Virus record (IMG/VR): IMGVR_UViG_3300046457_000168
Location: 1 to 25,989 of that record
Reading direction: 5' to 3' (one strand)
DNA length: 25,989 nucleotides
Origin: a virus
The notes beneath the pieces were generated by a model, which saw only the letters and a list, made by a program, of their open reading frames with translations, ran no database searches and was not told where the DNA came from. Shown one piece after another: positions 1 through 7,330 of this stretch. Within the stretch, counting starts at the first letter, position 1. Every line of letters starts with the position of its first letter. The position numbers and the translations under genes were made by a program.

Positions 1-940
1 TGGGAGTTGTTACGCCGTTGACCAGTTCTCCGGTGGTCGTATCAACTGTGCCCCCCTGCGTTTGAGAGAAAGCGGAGAGTATCCCTGAAGCGGAAGTAGT
101 AACTGGATCGGCCTCGGGCGCACGGTGTTGCTCGATGGAGGCCGCGAGTTGCTGCCACGACCAGATGGTGAAGCGCAGTACCTCGTTGTTGTCGCCGTCC
201 TCGATCTTGTCCGGGTCGAAGCCTGCTTCCTGGAAAAGAGTGCGGTGCCGCTTTCGGGCCTGGTCCTTGTATTTCTTCGGGTACCGCTTCAATTCCCGGC
301 CGGTCCACACGATGGTGTCACCGTACTGCGAGGGGGAAATCCAGGAGGTGGACGCGACGGAATCCCAGGTGACCGCCGCCATTTCCGCAGGCTTCGTCAT
401 TGCGACGCCGTGGAGAAGGGTTCCGTATTTCCGGGTGATCTCGTTTAGAACGGGAGCGAGATTCCGTCCGTCCAAATCCGTCTGAGTAATTCCGACACGC
501 TTGTAGCGTTGCGCGAGGCGGTCGAGTTCATCGACGCCCCATTCCGCGTGCCAGATAGGAAGGAACTTGTCCTCCGGCAGGTCCTCCCAGAAATCCTCGC
601 GCCGGGCCTCTATCCATTCCCGTCCGAGAACGACCGCGTCGAACTCGGACACCATATTAAGCGAGTCGATGTTCTGCTGGACGAAGGCTTCGTAGTGCGC
701 GGCGATTTCCTTGAGTTCACCTATCGAGTACTTGTCGTCCTCGGCCTTGTTCACGGTGTAGGCACCGGAGTCGAGGAAAACCTTCTGGCCCTCCAGGTAG
801 TGGTCCTCGATGAGCCACGGCCGGGAGAACTTGGTGCGCCTCCGCAGCCCCATGTAGGACAGGGAGACGTTCTCGACGCCTTCCTCGGCCAGCATCTTGC
901 GCCAGCCGGGGATCTCGGATCCGCCGAAGTACAGTTCCAC
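1..940 (-). CDS. TGT/DpdA-like TIM-barrel protein, 3' end outside window
   Basis: GTG 940 with GGAG about 9 nt upstream; the frame is open to position 1. The product, beginning MELYFGGSEIPGWRKMLAEE, has KVFLDSGAYTVNK (D57), FLPIWHAEWGVDELDRLAQR and YGTLLHGVAMTKPAEMAAVT with WDSVASTSWIS. D-S-G-A at the end of a strand, then P-x-W-H and a late H-G-V and D-S segment recall the tRNA-guanine transglycosylase superfamily, which includes phage DpdA enzymes that insert 7-deazaguanines into DNA. No preQ0 synthesis gene is visible in the window. Family call is a pattern reading, moderate confidence; other TIM barrels cannot be excluded. A variant word CTTAATATG (LNM) is at 653-661. Confidence 0.55.
   Translation of the reverse strand, partial: MELYFGGSEIPGWRKMLAEEGVENVSLSYMGLRRRTKFSRPWLIEDHYLEGQKVFLDSGAYTVNKAEDDKYSIGELKEIAAHYEAFVQQNIDSLNMVSEFDAVVLGREWIEARREDFWEDLPEDKFLPIWHAEWGVDELDRLAQRYKRVGITQTDLDGRNLAPVLNEITRKYGTLLHGVAMTKPAEMAAVTWDSVASTSWISPSQYGDTIVWTGRELKRYPKKYKDQARKRHRTLFQEAGFDPDKIEDGDNNEVLRFTIWSWQQLAASIEQHRAPEADPVTTSASGILSAFSQTQGGTVDTTTGELVNGVTTP
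653..661 (-). repeat. near copy of the repeated word (CTTAATATG)
   Basis: Two-base variant of CTTAATACC; in-frame as Leu-Asn-Met in the TGT-like gene. Confidence 0.5.
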
Positions 941-970
941 GGGTTGTTTCTCCGAATCTGAATTGGTGGT

Positions 971-1945
971 CTAGAAGAGCGAGCCCTGGCCGGGGGCCGG
1001 GGGCTTCTTCGACTTCTTGCGCTCATTGACGGAGTCGGTGAGCATCGAGTGCCACTCACTCGCCGAAGGAGCCTTGGGAGCGGCCTTCTTACGCGCCGCG
1101 CTCGGCTTGGGCGTCAGGTCGTCGAACGACATCTGGCCCTTGCCAGGCCCCGGCTGGACCGGCTTGTCCTCCCGCTGCCGGACGGCCTTGACCTTCGGCC
1201 CGGACTCGCCGGGAGGAAACAGGCCGCGCTGTACGCCCTTGCCGACACCACCGGCAGAAGGCTGGGGGGCCGCCTGCACCACAGGGGTGGAATTCGTACG
1301 CGCCGGGCGGGGAGCAGCCTTGGCGGCCGGAGCGAAGTTGCCCTGGCTGAACTGCTGCGGGCTCTGGACCGGGGACACCTCGGCGGGCGAGGCACCTCCC
1401 GGCTTGGGCCGGATACCGATCTTGCGGGCGCCGCGCGAGCCGTCGGGGTTGTAGGTCGGGTAGGTGCGGATCTGGTGACCCTGGCCGTGGTCTCGCCACT
1501 CCGCCTGGCCGCCGGGCGCCGGGGACGGGCTGGCGGTCGACTTGGCACCCGCGCCGAAGGTGTCGTTGTAGGCGGCCCAGCCACCGGACTCCGACGGCTT
1601 CTTCTGCGCCTGGATGGCGTCCATGCGCTGGTTGAAGGTGTGCAGCAGGTCGGTCCCAGCGGTGGAGTGCTGCGCGTGCCAGCCGTAGGAGTCCGAGACG
1701 TGGTCCTCGCCGACGCGCTTGATCTCCTCGCGGGCGGCCGGAGACGCCTGCGGGGCGGGCGCCTGGCTCTTCTGGCCCTTGACGCGGATCTTGATGCGGG
1801 AGTTGGCGGGCTGCTGGCCCTGCTTGGCGTTCTCCAGGTCGTCCAGGCGCTGCTCGACGGAGCGGTGGGCGCCGGGGAACTGGAGCGGGCTCAGCCAGCG
1901 CTCCTTGAACTTGCTGGTGATCGCGTGTATGCCATCGACGCTCAT
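971..1945 (-). CDS. disordered Pro/Ala/Lys-rich protein, 324 aa
   Basis: ATG 1945 (MSVDGIHAITSKFKERWLSP) overlaps the previous stop. The first 60 residues are likely helical (SVEQRLDDLENAKQG); most of the rest is low complexity, with SPSPAPGGQAEWRDHGQGHQ, PVQSPQQFSQGNFAPAAKAA and KPSAARKKAAPKAPSA. A short C-terminal piece ASEWHSMLTDSVNERKKSKK ends PAPGQGSLF. MSFDDLTPK inside may be a short binding motif. No enzymatic domain. It is probably a virion scaffold-type or internal protein, by composition only. Confidence 0.7.
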   Translation of the reverse strand: MSVDGIHAITSKFKERWLSPLQFPGAHRSVEQRLDDLENAKQGQQPANSRIKIRVKGQKSQAPAPQASPAAREEIKRVGEDHVSDSYGWHAQHSTAGTDLLHTFNQRMDAIQAQKKPSESGGWAAYNDTFGAGAKSTASPSPAPGGQAEWRDHGQGHQIRTYPTYNPDGSRGARKIGIRPKPGGASPAEVSPVQSPQQFSQGNFAPAAKAAPRPARTNSTPVVQAAPQPSAGGVGKGVQRGLFPPGESGPKVKAVRQREDKPVQPGPGKGQMSFDDLTPKPSAARKKAAPKAPSASEWHSMLTDSVNERKKSKKPPAPGQGSLF

Positions 1946-2232
1946 GGTCGTGTGTCCCTTCGGACGAAGTAGAGGTAGCGGTGCGCGGCGAGGAGGGAGA
2001 GGAGGAAGCCGACGTTGATCCAGGACCGGCCGGAGGAGGGCGAGGTCCAGAAGACGGCGCAGAAGACGGCGACGTTGGCGCTGTAGAGGAACAGGGCGGC
2101 GGACAGCCACTTCTCTGCGGCGCCGAGCTGGCGCCAGACGGGGATGGAGGCCCGCAGCAGCAGGGCCGAGAACGCGGCGCCGACGGCCGCGTTGAGGATG
2201 CGGGTAATGGTGATCACCAGGGCGACGGTCAC
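1942..2232 (-). CDS. three-helix membrane protein, 96 aa
   Basis: GTG 2232 overlaps the previous stop and has GGAG 5 nt upstream. Three hydrophobic segments: VALVITITRILNAAVGAAFS, WLSAALFLYSANVAVFCAVF and WINVGFLLSLLAAHRYLYFV, each about 20 residues, separated by short polar loops. The tail VRRDTRP is basic. Size and topology would suit a holin, and the endolysin is about 3.4 kb upstream in the same orientation, but no holin family signature is recognised. The stop overlaps the next ATG by four bases. Confidence 0.75.
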   Translation of the reverse strand: MTVALVITITRILNAAVGAAFSALLLRASIPVWRQLGAAEKWLSAALFLYSANVAVFCAVFWTSPSSGRSWINVGFLLSLLAAHRYLYFVRRDTRP

Positions 2233-2723
2233 AGGATCTCCATGTGTGGTCTCGGGTCTTCTTCGCGTAGTGCTCGTTGCCGCTCGACCTCGCCGACCAG
2301 TTCGGACCAGGGCGTGACGGTGTCGCGGTAGTCCGGCCGGAAGCGCGGGGAGGAGTAGTTGGGGTGCAGGTAATTGAGGACCCCGACGCCCTGGGACATG
2401 ACGTGCGCGGCGATCTGCGGATTGGGTTCGACCAGCAGCTCGACGTTGCATCCGGCCTGCCGAAGGCGTCCGATCTGCCGCATGCGGCGCTCGGCGGGGT
2501 CCTCGGGGTCCAGGGGGTTGGCGGGGATCAGGTAGGGGTGCTTGTTGAAGCCGTTGACCTTCAGCCAGTACTGGACCGGCTCGATGTCCTCGCGGTCGCT
2601 GATGAGGGCGACCTTGTAGGACTCCATCAGGCCCCAGTACAGGCGCTGGCCCTGGTGGATGACGGCTTCTCCGACCTCGCGGGAGAGCACACCTTCGATG
2701 ACGATGGCGACGGTTGCAGACAT
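2229..2723 (-). CDS. HAD-fold-like protein lacking the catalytic aspartates
   Basis: 164-aa protein with the layout of a small HAD-type fold: strand VAIVIEGVLS where D-x-D is expected, helix, YKVALISDREDIEPVQYWLK in the place of motif II (S/T after a strand), and VELLVEPNPQIAAHVMSQGV in the place of the D-D-N-P motif IV segment. The nucleophile position is Ile-Glu and the motif IV acids are replaced by Glu-Pro, so phosphatase activity seems unlikely. It may be a binding protein derived from a HAD enzyme. This is my reading of the pattern, not a known family. The stop overlaps the next GTG (GTGA). Confidence 0.5.
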   Translation of the reverse strand: MSATVAIVIEGVLSREVGEAVIHQGQRLYWGLMESYKVALISDREDIEPVQYWLKVNGFNKHPYLIPANPLDPEDPAERRMRQIGRLRQAGCNVELLVEPNPQIAAHVMSQGVGVLNYLHPNYSSPRFRPDYRDTVTPWSELVGEVERQRALREEDPRPHMEIL

Positions 2724-2730
2724 GGCGCCG

Positions 2731-3561
2731 TCACCCGTGCTCGTGCTCGTGGAGGCCGGTACGGTGCTCGGTCTCGTGCGTCTGGAAGGCGTTCTTGGCG
2801 TTCATGTTCGGGCTGTAGCCGTGGTGCTTGACCAGGTGCTCGACGACGTCCTCGGGTGCCGACTTCTTCTTGATCTTCGGCAGTTGCTCGGCCTTGAACT
2901 GGTCGAGGTTGAGCACCTGGGCGCCGACGTGGGTGTCTCCCCGGCCGCGCGCTTCAGCGAGCCGGTGGTGCGCGTCCGCGACGTACGGTGTGCCGCCCTG
3001 GACGACCACCTTGACGTGCGGGTGGTCGGGGTCGAGCGGGCCGGTGATGTAGGAGTGGGAGCCGGTCTCGAACGCGGTCTGGCCGGTGTGCAGCACCGAG
3101 CTGGTGCTGATGCTCTGGAACTTGGCGTGCTTGTTCCAGAACGCCTCGTTGCCGTGGCTCATCTGCGGGCCGTGCTTCTCGTACCAGCGGTCACCGATCT
3201 TGGGGTCGACGACGTTGCCGTGGCCGTCCAGGTGCCCGAACTGCTGCGGGTTGTGCGGCGGGCCCATGACCATCTGCCCCTCGGACTGGGGGTAGTTGGT
3301 GCGCTCCTCGTCGTGGATCAGGTCGTGGTCGCGCGGGGAGCCGATGGCGGTGACCTTGGTGTGCATCCCGCCCGGGTTGGGGGTGGGATGCGGGATATTA
3401 AGCGCGCCGGGTTTGTAGTGCGTTTGAAGGTGCAGCGGGGTGTCGCGCGTCAGGTGGTACTGGGCGCGCAGTGCGTTCTGCTTCTTCGCCTGCGGGGACT
3501 TGGTGTCCAGCGGGACCGGCAGTGCGGTCTGCTCGAACTGCGGCCCGAGGGGGTTGGCCAT
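2731..3561 (-). CDS. unknown protein with ParB-like H-H-R segment, 276 aa
   Basis: ATG 3561 is preferred (GGAGG 5 nt upstream, TGATG overlap) over the ATG at 3588. The protein is His/Pro-rich (ALNIPHPTPNPGGMHTKV). Residues 184-215 read VKVVVQGGTPYVADAHHRLA then EARGRGDTHVGAQVLNL, close to the V-x-D-G-H-H-R-x-x-A-A...G pattern of ParB/sulfiredoxin-like domains, with D196 and R200 retained but Ala in place of Gly. The C-terminus is His/Glu-rich and ends HEHEHG. It may be a nuclease- or NTPase-like virion protein; I am not sure. A near copy of the repeated word, CTTAATATC, encodes LNI at 3394-3402. Confidence 0.6.
   Translation of the reverse strand: MANPLGPQFEQTALPVPLDTKSPQAKKQNALRAQYHLTRDTPLHLQTHYKPGALNIPHPTPNPGGMHTKVTAIGSPRDHDLIHDEERTNYPQSEGQMVMGPPHNPQQFGHLDGHGNVVDPKIGDRWYEKHGPQMSHGNEAFWNKHAKFQSISTSSVLHTGQTAFETGSHSYITGPLDPDHPHVKVVVQGGTPYVADAHHRLAEARGRGDTHVGAQVLNLDQFKAEQLPKIKKKSAPEDVVEHLVKHHGYSPNMNAKNAFQTHETEHRTGLHEHEHG
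3394..3402 (-). repeat. near copy of the repeated word (CTTAATATC)
   Basis: One-base variant of CTTAATACC; in-frame as Leu-Asn-Ile in the ParB-like gene. Confidence 0.6.
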
Positions 3562-4553
3562 CACGACCTCCGGTAGGGGGTGTTCCAAAGAGCCGCCTTC
3601 GCGAGCGCGGTGGCGGCGTCATCGAGCGGAGCCCCGTAGAGGTCGGTCTCCTGCGCCTTGTGGGCCTCGACGTCCGCTGTGGCCAGGGAGTTCAGGGCCT
3701 GGACCGTGCCTGCCTGCTTGTGTGCCTGCCAGCGGAAGTTGTAGTAGTCGCCGTAGCCGGATCCCCCTGGGCCGAAGGCTTGCTTGCGGCCGATGTGGAT
3801 GTCGTCGAAGAGGGCCTTGGCCTGCTCGACGACGATCTTCTGGGAGGCCAGGGAGTTGTGCCACGTGGCCGAGTTCGGGGAGGCGCTGGAGGCCGTCGAG
3901 CGCAGGTGGCTGTAGCGCTCGATCAGCGTGCGGGCGTGGGCCTCTTCCGTCTGCACGGCGTCCCACCAGTGCTTCGGGTACAGGCTGTGGGGGTCGGTGG
4001 GCAGGGACGGCGGCCGGATGTCCCAGCGGTCACGGGTGAGGTTGTAGGCGGCGTACGGGTTGATGGCCGCGATGGAATTCGACGTGGTTCCGGGGTTCAG
4101 GTAGTACGTGACCTCGTAGACCTGGCCATGAAAATCGGTGGTCGCGGTGTGCGGCCACAGGTTCTTCTTCAGATCCGAGTTCATCAGGTCGGAGAATTCG
4201 GCTTCGGAGATTCCCTGGTAGGTGGGGTTCATCTCGTAGAACTTCGGGAAGTCGATTCCGAAGAGGACGTCGAGGTCGCCGTTTCCACGGTCTCCGGCCC
4301 ACTGGAAGGAGATGCCGGATCCGGCCAGCCAGGCGGCCAGCCAGGTGCGTACGCCCTGGTAGTGGCCGTCGAGGTAGGTATTAAGCACGCCGAGGATGTG
4401 GTCGCGGACGTCCGGCTTGATGTGGTCGCCGTCGAAGATGTGCGGGTCGAGCCCTGCCTGGGGCGTGCTGAAATACCCGGAGGCGCCCGTGTGAATGTCG
4501 GGCTGCTGTCCCTGGGTGATTGCGCGATTGAGGTAGAACTCGTATCCGGCCAT
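3561..4553 (-). CDS. putative nucleotidyltransferase-fold protein, 330 aa
   Basis: Residues 62-100, DGHYQGVRTWLAAWLAGSGI then SFQWAGDRGNGDLDVLFGID, fit the polymerase-beta-type nucleotidyltransferase signature: a helix, G-(D/S), and D-h-D (D93, D95), which would bind metal. The rest is not a recognised domain: YEMNPTYQGISEAEFSDLMN, an aromatic stretch KHWWDAVQTEEAHARTLIER, and a helical end ALNSLATADVEAHKAQETDL. The target could be a nucleic acid, protein or antibiotic-like molecule; nothing here decides. One CTTAATACC word precedes the motif (VLNTYLDGH). ATG 4553 has GAAGG upstream. The stop overlaps the next ATG by one base. Confidence 0.6.
   Translation of the reverse strand: MAGYEFYLNRAITQGQQPDIHTGASGYFSTPQAGLDPHIFDGDHIKPDVRDHILGVLNTYLDGHYQGVRTWLAAWLAGSGISFQWAGDRGNGDLDVLFGIDFPKFYEMNPTYQGISEAEFSDLMNSDLKKNLWPHTATTDFHGQVYEVTYYLNPGTTSNSIAAINPYAAYNLTRDRWDIRPPSLPTDPHSLYPKHWWDAVQTEEAHARTLIERYSHLRSTASSASPNSATWHNSLASQKIVVEQAKALFDDIHIGRKQAFGPGGSGYGDYYNFRWQAHKQAGTVQALNSLATADVEAHKAQETDLYGAPLDDAATALAKAALWNTPYRRS
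4377..4385 (-). repeat. CTTAATACC word, copy 1
   Basis: In-frame Leu-Asn-Thr in the nucleotidyltransferase-like gene (VLNTYL), about 35 codons before its G-D...D-L-D motif. Confidence 0.9.
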
Positions 4554-4577
4554 GCCTTCGATTCTAGCTGGAATAGG

Positions 4578-4625
4578 GAAAGCCCCCAGAATCCAATCCG
4601 ATATGGAGGGAGACTGGGGGCTTTC
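4578..4625 (-). terminator. strong hairpin terminator
   Basis: GAAAGCCCCCAG (4578-4589) and CTGGGGGCTTTC (4614-4625) are perfect 12-bp arms with a 24-nt loop, between the Gln-rich protein stop and the next start. On either strand the GC core ends in CTTTC, so it could stop transcription both ways. Perfect pairing and position make it the clearest terminator here. Confidence 0.85.
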
Positions 4626-4640
4626 TAGTTGCTATTTCGT

Positions 4641-5030
4641 TCAGAGTTTCAGGCGGGAGCGCAGCGCGGCTTCCTGCTGCTGTTGCTGCATGGCCTGGCC
4701 CATCATCATCATCGCCTGCTGGGTCCTGGAGGCGGTCTCCATGACCTCAAGGTCCTTCAGCACGACGGAGGCCGCACCGTAGATGTCGTCGGGGGTGGCG
4801 CCGCGCCGGGGGACGAACTGCTGGGTGAGGTCGGAGGTGGCCACGACCGCACCGTCCAGGCCGACAGCGACGAGGAACGCCGTGGTGACGGGGGTGCCGA
4901 TCTCGTCCTCGGAGGGCGGGTTCTCCTCGGCCATCCTGGCCAGGGTCTCGCGCTGCTCGGGGGTGAGGTCGTCGGTATTAAGCGGCTTGTCGGCGCTGCT
5001 GGTCTGGCCGAGGATCGGGATGTTGGGCAT
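4641..5030 (-). CDS. small Gln/Met-rich unknown protein, 129 aa
   Basis: ATG 5030 has GGAG 7 nt upstream. N-terminus MPNIPILGQTSSADKPLNTD with a CTTAATACC word, then an acidic helical part (DDLTPEQRETLARMAEENPP), a strand-rich domain (TTAFLVAVGLDGAVVATSDL) and a helical tail AMMMMGQAMQQQQQEAALRS that may form a coiled coil. Layout resembles many phage proteins of unknown role; no domain recognised. A terminator follows. Confidence 0.75.
   Translation of the reverse strand: MPNIPILGQTSSADKPLNTDDLTPEQRETLARMAEENPPSEDEIGTPVTTAFLVAVGLDGAVVATSDLTQQFVPRRGATPDDIYGAASVVLKDLEVMETASRTQQAMMMMGQAMQQQQQEAALRSRLKL
4974..4982 (-). repeat. CTTAATACC word, copy 2
   Basis: In-frame in the Gln-rich protein gene (KPLNTDD), near its N-terminus. 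Confidence 0.9.
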
Positions 5031-5059
5031 GTAGTGCTCCAGATGTGGTTCGGGTGGGG

Positions 5060-5545
5060 TTACTTGTACATTCCGGCCTTGCGGCGCGCGGCAGTTACGA
5101 CCAGGGAGTGCACGGGGCAGAACTCGCAGAGGTAGCGGTCCTGGGCGCTGTTGTACTTCGGCATACCTGCCGCCTTGCGCTCTGCGGCGGTGTCCGGCGT
5201 GAGCCGCTTGGAGGCGGTCTTGTAGTCGTTGCAGCCGGGGTTGCGCAGGTGCTTCTGCCAGCAGGCGTGGGCGTCTTCCTGGAAGGTGTTCTTGGCGTTG
5301 TAGAACGCCGGGTCGAAGCCGGTGTGTCCCGTGTTCTCGCGGATCTTGGCGATGATCGTGTCGCGGGTGGAGGGACTGTCCCAGTGCTTCTTCTCCACGC
5401 GCAGCAGCGGGTGGGCGATGTGGTCGGGGTGCTTCTGGACCAGGGCTTCGAGGAGGAAGTCCCTGCGCGGGTCGCCCTCGTAGTCGGGCAGTTCTTCGAG
5501 GCTGCCGCAGGTCTTACAGAGCAGGAGCCGTACGTGCTCGGCCAT
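5060..5545 (-). CDS. cysteine-rich metal-binding protein, unknown function
   Basis: 161-aa protein. C10-X2-C13 (LLCKTCGSLEEL) near the start, C95 and C105 in the middle, and C140-X2-C143-P-V-H146 (YLCEFCPVH) near the end suggest a zinc or Fe-S site, possibly two. The last 20 residues are basic (VVTAARRKAGMYK). ATG 5545 is chosen because AGGAAGGA lies directly upstream; the TTG start at 5560 would include that site. I do not recognise a family. It is the first gene after the endolysin terminator. Confidence 0.75.
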   Translation of the reverse strand: MAEHVRLLLCKTCGSLEELPDYEGDPRRDFLLEALVQKHPDHIAHPLLRVEKKHWDSPSTRDTIIAKIRENTGHTGFDPAFYNAKNTFQEDAHACWQKHLRNPGCNDYKTASKRLTPDTAAERKAAGMPKYNSAQDRYLCEFCPVHSLVVTAARRKAGMYK

Positions 5546-5584
5546 GGTGTCCTTCCTCAAGGGGCTGTTCAGGGACCAAACATA

Positions 5585-5623
5585 GCATCCCCACTACGCC
5601 TTTGGAAGACGTAATGGGGATGC
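5585..5623 (-). terminator. hairpin terminator after the endolysin gene
   Basis: GCATCCCCACTACG (5585-5598) pairs with CGTAATGGGGATGC (5610-5623) over 14 bp with one G-U wobble, loop 11 nt, 15 bases after the endolysin stop. TATGTTTGG follows on the minus strand. The arm and loop contain an inverse copy of ATTACGTCTTC (5605-5615), which also flanks the promoter at 23714-23742. Confidence 0.75.
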
Positions 5624-5637
5624 CGTAACGAAGTGGG

Positions 5638-6615
5638 TTACTTGCCGGTCGCCAGGTAGCGGCCGAGCAGCACGTAGGAGTCACCGGCCGTGGCGCCCTG
5701 GACGGACACCTTCTTGCCGGAGACGGCCACCGTGCCGGACTTCGCGTGCGCGTAGCCGAGGGCTGCATTGGCCGGACCGCCGACCGCGACGACGACGTCA
5801 CCGGCAGCCAGAGCGGCCTTGGCCACGTCCAGACGGCCAGTGGCGACGGCACCCTTGGGCTGGAACGCGTCAGTGGCCGCCGCAGCGGTCATGGAGTCGA
5901 TGTTCTCGCCGAAGATCACCATCGTGTACGCCTTCGCAGGGGTTGGAGCAGGAGGAGGAGTTGGCTTGGACGGAGCCGGAGGCGCGGGCGGCGCGGGCGG
6001 CTTGACGACCTTGGCCGGGATGGCCAGGGCCTTCCAGGTATTAAGGTCCCCGTTCAGCAGGTTCTGGTCGAGGCCGCCGACGATGCCGTACTGGTGCACG
6101 GTCCACGTCGCCCAGCCCTCGGTCAGCGGGTGCCCGGCCGGGTTGTTCGGGTCGGCTACCCACAGCGGGTAGGACCGCAGTTCCTTCTTCTGCGCGTCCG
6201 AAGCCACACCGAGCAGGCCGGTGAGGTAGGAGGTGTAGGTGTACAGGAGAGGGGACGCCTTCGTCTGCGCCTTCACGTACGCCAGGAACTTCAGGGCGTA
6301 GTTCAGACGCTGGCTCCAGGAGCCCTCGGACGCCTCCAGGTCGAGCGCCAGGACCTCGCCCGCCTGGGCGCCCGCAGCGGACAGGAAGTGCTTGGCCTCG
6401 GTCACCGCGTCCTGGGTCGGGTGAGCGAAGTGGTAGTGGCCCAGGGGCTTCTTCGCGGCCCGGGTGGCCTTCACGATGCTGGCGTGCCGCGTGTCGCCCG
6501 TGTGCTCGCCCTCGGACGCCTTGGCGATGATGAAGGCGTTGTTCTTGCTGGCGATGGCCGACGCGATGTGCGCGGCGTCGTTGTTGTTGGAGAGGTCGAC
6601 TCCGTGGAGGGACAT
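5638..6615 (-). CDS. endolysin, GH25 lysozyme with CWB2-like wall-binding domain
   Basis: 325-aa lysin. Residues 1-210 are a GH25 (Chalaropsis-type) N-acetylmuramidase: GVDLSNNN with D7, AKASEG, LGHYHFAHP, and LALDLE with D92 and E94 as catalytic acids, then LLYTYTSYL, PLWVADPN and TVHQYG. A Pro/Ala linker (PPAPPAPPAPSKPTPPPAP) leads to residues 235-325, where VVVAVGGPANAALGYA and SYVLLGRYLATG resemble cell-wall-binding repeat 2 (CWB2). No signal peptide, so a holin would be needed for release. It cleaves host peptidoglycan at the end of infection. ATG 6615 is chosen at the conserved family start; SD is weak (AGGA). One CTTAATACC word is at DLNTWKALA. Confidence 0.93.
   Translation of the reverse strand: MSLHGVDLSNNNDAAHIASAIASKNNAFIIAKASEGEHTGDTRHASIVKATRAAKKPLGHYHFAHPTQDAVTEAKHFLSAAGAQAGEVLALDLEASEGSWSQRLNYALKFLAYVKAQTKASPLLYTYTSYLTGLLGVASDAQKKELRSYPLWVADPNNPAGHPLTEGWATWTVHQYGIVGGLDQNLLNGDLNTWKALAIPAKVVKPPAPPAPPAPSKPTPPPAPTPAKAYTMVIFGENIDSMTAAAATDAFQPKGAVATGRLDVAKAALAAGDVVVAVGGPANAALGYAHAKSGTVAVSGKKVSVQGATAGDSYVLLGRYLATGK
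6037..6045 (-). repeat. CTTAATACC word, copy 3
   Basis: In-frame in the endolysin gene (GDLNTWK), at the end of the GH25 domain. Confidence 0.9.
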
Positions 6616-6620
6616 CAGAC

Positions 6621-6869
6621 TCAGAATCCTGCCTGGCTCGGTGGGGTCTGGACGTAGTTGGGGGTGTGCACGGCCTTGCCGTCGGGGCGGACCTTGACCT
6701 CGTCCTCGTGGCGGCCGTACCAGACGTCGTTGAGGTCGACGCGGTGGCGCACGGTGGCCGAGTTGGCAACACCCAGGCCGCCACGGTCGACGACGATCTT
6801 CTTGTACTTGCCGTCGGTGGCGCCCTCGTTCAGTTCCGCGTTCATCGAACGCGAGGGTGCGTACGCCAT
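6621..6869 (-). CDS. small unknown protein, 82 aa
   Basis: ATG 6869 overlaps the stop of the 54-aa gene. The product MAYAPSRSMNAELNEGATDG has a central stretch YKKIVVDRGGLGVANSATVR and VWYGRHEDEVKVRPDGKAVH, strand-rich in appearance, ending TPPSQAGF. Not recognised. It ends five bases before the endolysin start, so the two are probably co-translated. Confidence 0.65.
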   Translation of the reverse strand: MAYAPSRSMNAELNEGATDGKYKKIVVDRGGLGVANSATVRHRVDLNDVWYGRHEDEVKVRPDGKAVHTPNYVQTPPSQAGF

Positions 6870-7033
6870 TACTTCGCTCGCTTTCCGTTGCCGTTAGCGC
6901 CACGGCGGTCGTTGAAGATTGCCAGCGGCTTCGCGGCGCCGGTAGAACCGTCCGAAACCGTGCGCTTGCTGTTGTCGGACATACCCGGACGCCGCTTGTC
7001 GTCAGCGCGATGCGGCTTTCTGTGCTTGGACAT
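6869..7033 (-). CDS. very small basic protein, 54 aa
   Basis: A short frame exactly filling the gap between two neighbours, with TAATG overlaps at both ends and GGGGG upstream of ATG 7033. The product MSKHRKPHRADDKRRPGMSD continues NSKRTVSDGSTGAAKPLAI and ends NGNGKRAK. It is strongly basic and probably disordered, suggesting nucleic-acid binding or virion packaging. No family recognised. Confidence 0.7.
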   Translation of the reverse strand: MSKHRKPHRADDKRRPGMSDNSKRTVSDGSTGAAKPLAIFNDRRGANGNGKRAK

Positions 7034-7329
7034 TAAAAGCCCCCGATGGTTGGCCTTGAACTACCAGAGTATCCGCCTTGAGTTCCCGTGTAGGAGTTCG
7101 CCGAGGGCGAGGGATACACCTTGTCTACCTGGAGCACGTCCTGAATTCCCAGGGCCGTCTCTCTGTATCCGAACCTCGGAGGGAAAAGAGGCCGGACGAC
7201 CGGGGGCGGTGCGCTCTGGAGTGCGAGCACATCGCCCGGAATGTTCGCGACGGAAAGCGCATCCGTGAGAATCCGCTCAGGGAGGGAGTCCCACGGATGC
7301 GTCCTGTCGTAGACGGAATCCGCTTGCAC
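7033..7329 (-). CDS. small unknown protein, 98 aa
   Basis: GTG 7329 follows the previous stop by one base, with GGAG 8 nt upstream. Product starts MQADSVYDRTHPWDSLPERI, is Pro-rich in the middle (SAPPPVVRPLFPPRFGY) and ends in a Ser/Gly-rich tail (NSYTGTQGGYSGSSRPTIGG). Not recognised. The stop overlaps the next ATG by one base. Confidence 0.65.
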   Translation of the reverse strand: MQADSVYDRTHPWDSLPERILTDALSVANIPGDVLALQSAPPPVVRPLFPPRFGYRETALGIQDVLQVDKVYPSPSANSYTGTQGGYSGSSRPTIGGF

Positions 7330-7330
7330 C

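Noticed and set aside
42-308. 88-aa minus frame
   Set aside because: Out of frame with the continuous TGT-like gene that covers the whole segment.
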